In this document: piece after piece, positions 5,316 through 6,018 of the stretch
Layout: each line of letters begins with the position of its first letter
Numbering within the stretch: the stretch's first letter is position 1
Assembly (NCBI GenBank): GCA_044376515.1
Contig: JBILKV010000250.1
Span: forward strand, 1-6,018
Source of the DNA: Chth-196 sp044376515
GTDB lineage: Bacteria; Verrucomicrobiota; Verrucomicrobiia; Chthoniobacterales; Chthoniobacteraceae
Length of the DNA stretch: 6,018 nucleotides
Direction: 5' to 3'
The notes under the pieces: generated by a model
What the model saw: only the letters and a program-made list of their open reading frames with translations
Database searches by the model: none
Told to the model about the DNA's origin: nothing
Program-made: the position numbers and the translations under genes

Positions 5316-6018
5316 TCAGGGATTGACGTGTTCCTTGGGGCCTTGGGGGCCAAAGCCCGGGGCCCAGCGGAGCACTCCACCGTCGACTCCGTCCTTTGGT
5401 AGTTCCTGTGCGAACTGGTCCTCGTCTTTAAGTTCGTTGCGGAGGCGCGAAAGTTCCGCCTTGAGTTTTGCGGTCACGGCCTCCGCGCCGGGAGTGCCAT
5501 AAAGGTTTCTGAGTTCGTCGGGGTCCGCGCGTAGGTCGAAGAGTTCCCAGGCGTCCTTTTTCCAGTAGTGGATGAGTTTGTGCGTGGCCGTGCGGACGCC
5601 GTAATGGGCGCGGGTGTTGTGGTGGCCGGGGTCGTGGTAGTAGCGATAGTACATGCTCTGGCGCCAGTCGGCGGGCGGGGTACCGGTCAGGATTCCCTTG
5701 AGCGAACGTCCCTGCATGTCGGCCGGCACGGGCAGTCCGGCGACGTCCAGAAAGGTCGGGGCGAAGTCGACGTTGAGCGCAAAGGCCTCGGTCACCTGCC
5801 CCGGCTTGATGCCCGGTCCAGCGGCCAGCAGCGGAACGCGTAGGGAGGGCTCGTACATGAACCGCTTGTCGTACATGCCGTGGTCTCCCAAATAGAAGCC
5901 GTTGTCGGAGGTGTAGAGGACGAGGGTGTTTTCCGAAAGCCCCTCGGCCTTCAGCCAATCGAGGAAACGGCCGACGTTGTCGTCCACGCCCTGCACGCAG
6001 GCGAGGTAGTCCTGCATG
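5316..6018 (-). CDS. Sulfatase (arylsulfatase/iduronate sulfatase-like), C-terminal part, 5' end outside window
   Basis: Type I sulfatases hydrolyse sulfate esters with a formylglycine made from a Cys or Ser in a C/S-x-P-x-R motif. That motif and any signal peptide lie outside the window. The 233 residues from the Met at 6017 begin inside the domain: YLACVQGVDDNVGRFLDWL is the usual helix before the last metal-binding strand, so this Met is not a start. TSDNG follows with Asp38-Asn39, the metal-ligand pair, then FYLGDHGMYDK with Lys51 at the conserved lysine position, and EPSLRVPLL. The region near residues 155-200, with WELFDLRADPDELRNLYG, matches the C-terminal domain common in polysaccharide sulfatases. 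A Gly/Pro-rich tail ends at the TGA (5316-5318). The product is probably exported and acts on glycans, but the substrate cannot be read from this part. It converges with galK. Confidence 0.93.
   Translation of the reverse strand, partial: MQDYLACVQGVDDNVGRFLDWLKAEGLSENTLVLYTSDNGFYLGDHGMYDKRFMYEPSLRVPLLAAGPGIKPGQVTEAFALNVDFAPTFLDVAGLPVPADMQGRSLKGILTGTPPADWRQSMYYRYYHDPGHHNTRAHYGVRTATHKLIHYWKKDAWELFDLRADPDELRNLYGTPGAEAVTAKLKAELSRLRNELKDEDQFAQELPKDGVDGGVLRWAPGFGPQGPKEHVNP

Noticed and set aside
4969..5502. 177-codon plus-strand open frame overlapping the 3' end of galK and the sulfatase
   Set aside because: It overlaps conserved galK motif sequence in another frame and runs antisense into the sulfatase, with no recognisable protein features.
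6015..6017. ATG at the right edge as the start of the sulfatase
   Set aside because: The sequence after it is an internal sulfatase helix, and the catalytic C/S-x-P-x-R region would be missing, so the gene must continue beyond the window.
1..6018. CRISPR array, insertion sequence, toxin-antitoxin or other defence system
   Set aside because: There are no regularly spaced repeats of CRISPR length, no transposase-like product and no terminal inverted repeats. All substantial coding sequence is explained by five known families.

Overview
The window is GC-rich, densely coding bacterial chromosome with five protein-coding genes, two of them cut by the window edges. It holds the C-terminal part of NAD+-dependent DNA ligase (ligA, + strand), a complete phosphatidylglycerophosphate synthase gene (pgsA type, - strand), a complete 6-phosphogluconate dehydrogenase (gnd, + strand), a complete galactokinase (galK, + strand) and the C-terminal part of a sulfatase (- strand). 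The mix of housekeeping genes with a large sulfatase, the high GC, the near absence of Shine-Dalgarno sequences and an extra charged segment inside LigA fit a Verrucomicrobiota-like lineage, perhaps Opitutales. This placement is inference only, because there is no rRNA or other phylogenetic marker.

Layout. ligA (ends 1488) and pgsA (1661-2257, complement) converge on a 172-base spacer holding a short GC stem with a T-rich tail that suits termination of pgsA. pgsA and gnd (2408-3829) diverge from a 150-base spacer that must carry both promoters; no consensus promoter stands out. A strong GC hairpin lies 13 bases after gnd, so galK (about 4013-5143) is probably a separate transcription unit although it is on the same strand. 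galK and the sulfatase (5316 to beyond 6018, complement) converge on a 172-base spacer that is locally AT-rich and holds a small degenerate repeat built on GCAGAT-like words.

Roles. The genes do not form one pathway. LigA joins Okazaki fragments and repair nicks. PgsA commits CDP-diacylglycerol to phosphatidylglycerol and other anionic lipids. Gnd makes NADPH and ribulose 5-phosphate in the oxidative pentose phosphate route. GalK phosphorylates galactose for the Leloir pathway, and the sulfatase would remove sulfate esters, most likely from polysaccharides. GalK and the sulfatase could both serve use of sulfated galactose-containing glycans, but they are convergently transcribed and nothing here proves a link.

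I found no mobile element, CRISPR array, tRNA or rRNA, and no convincing novel multi-gene system. The most unusual item is a roughly 70-residue charged, partly coiled-coil-like insertion in the helix-hairpin-helix domain of LigA.
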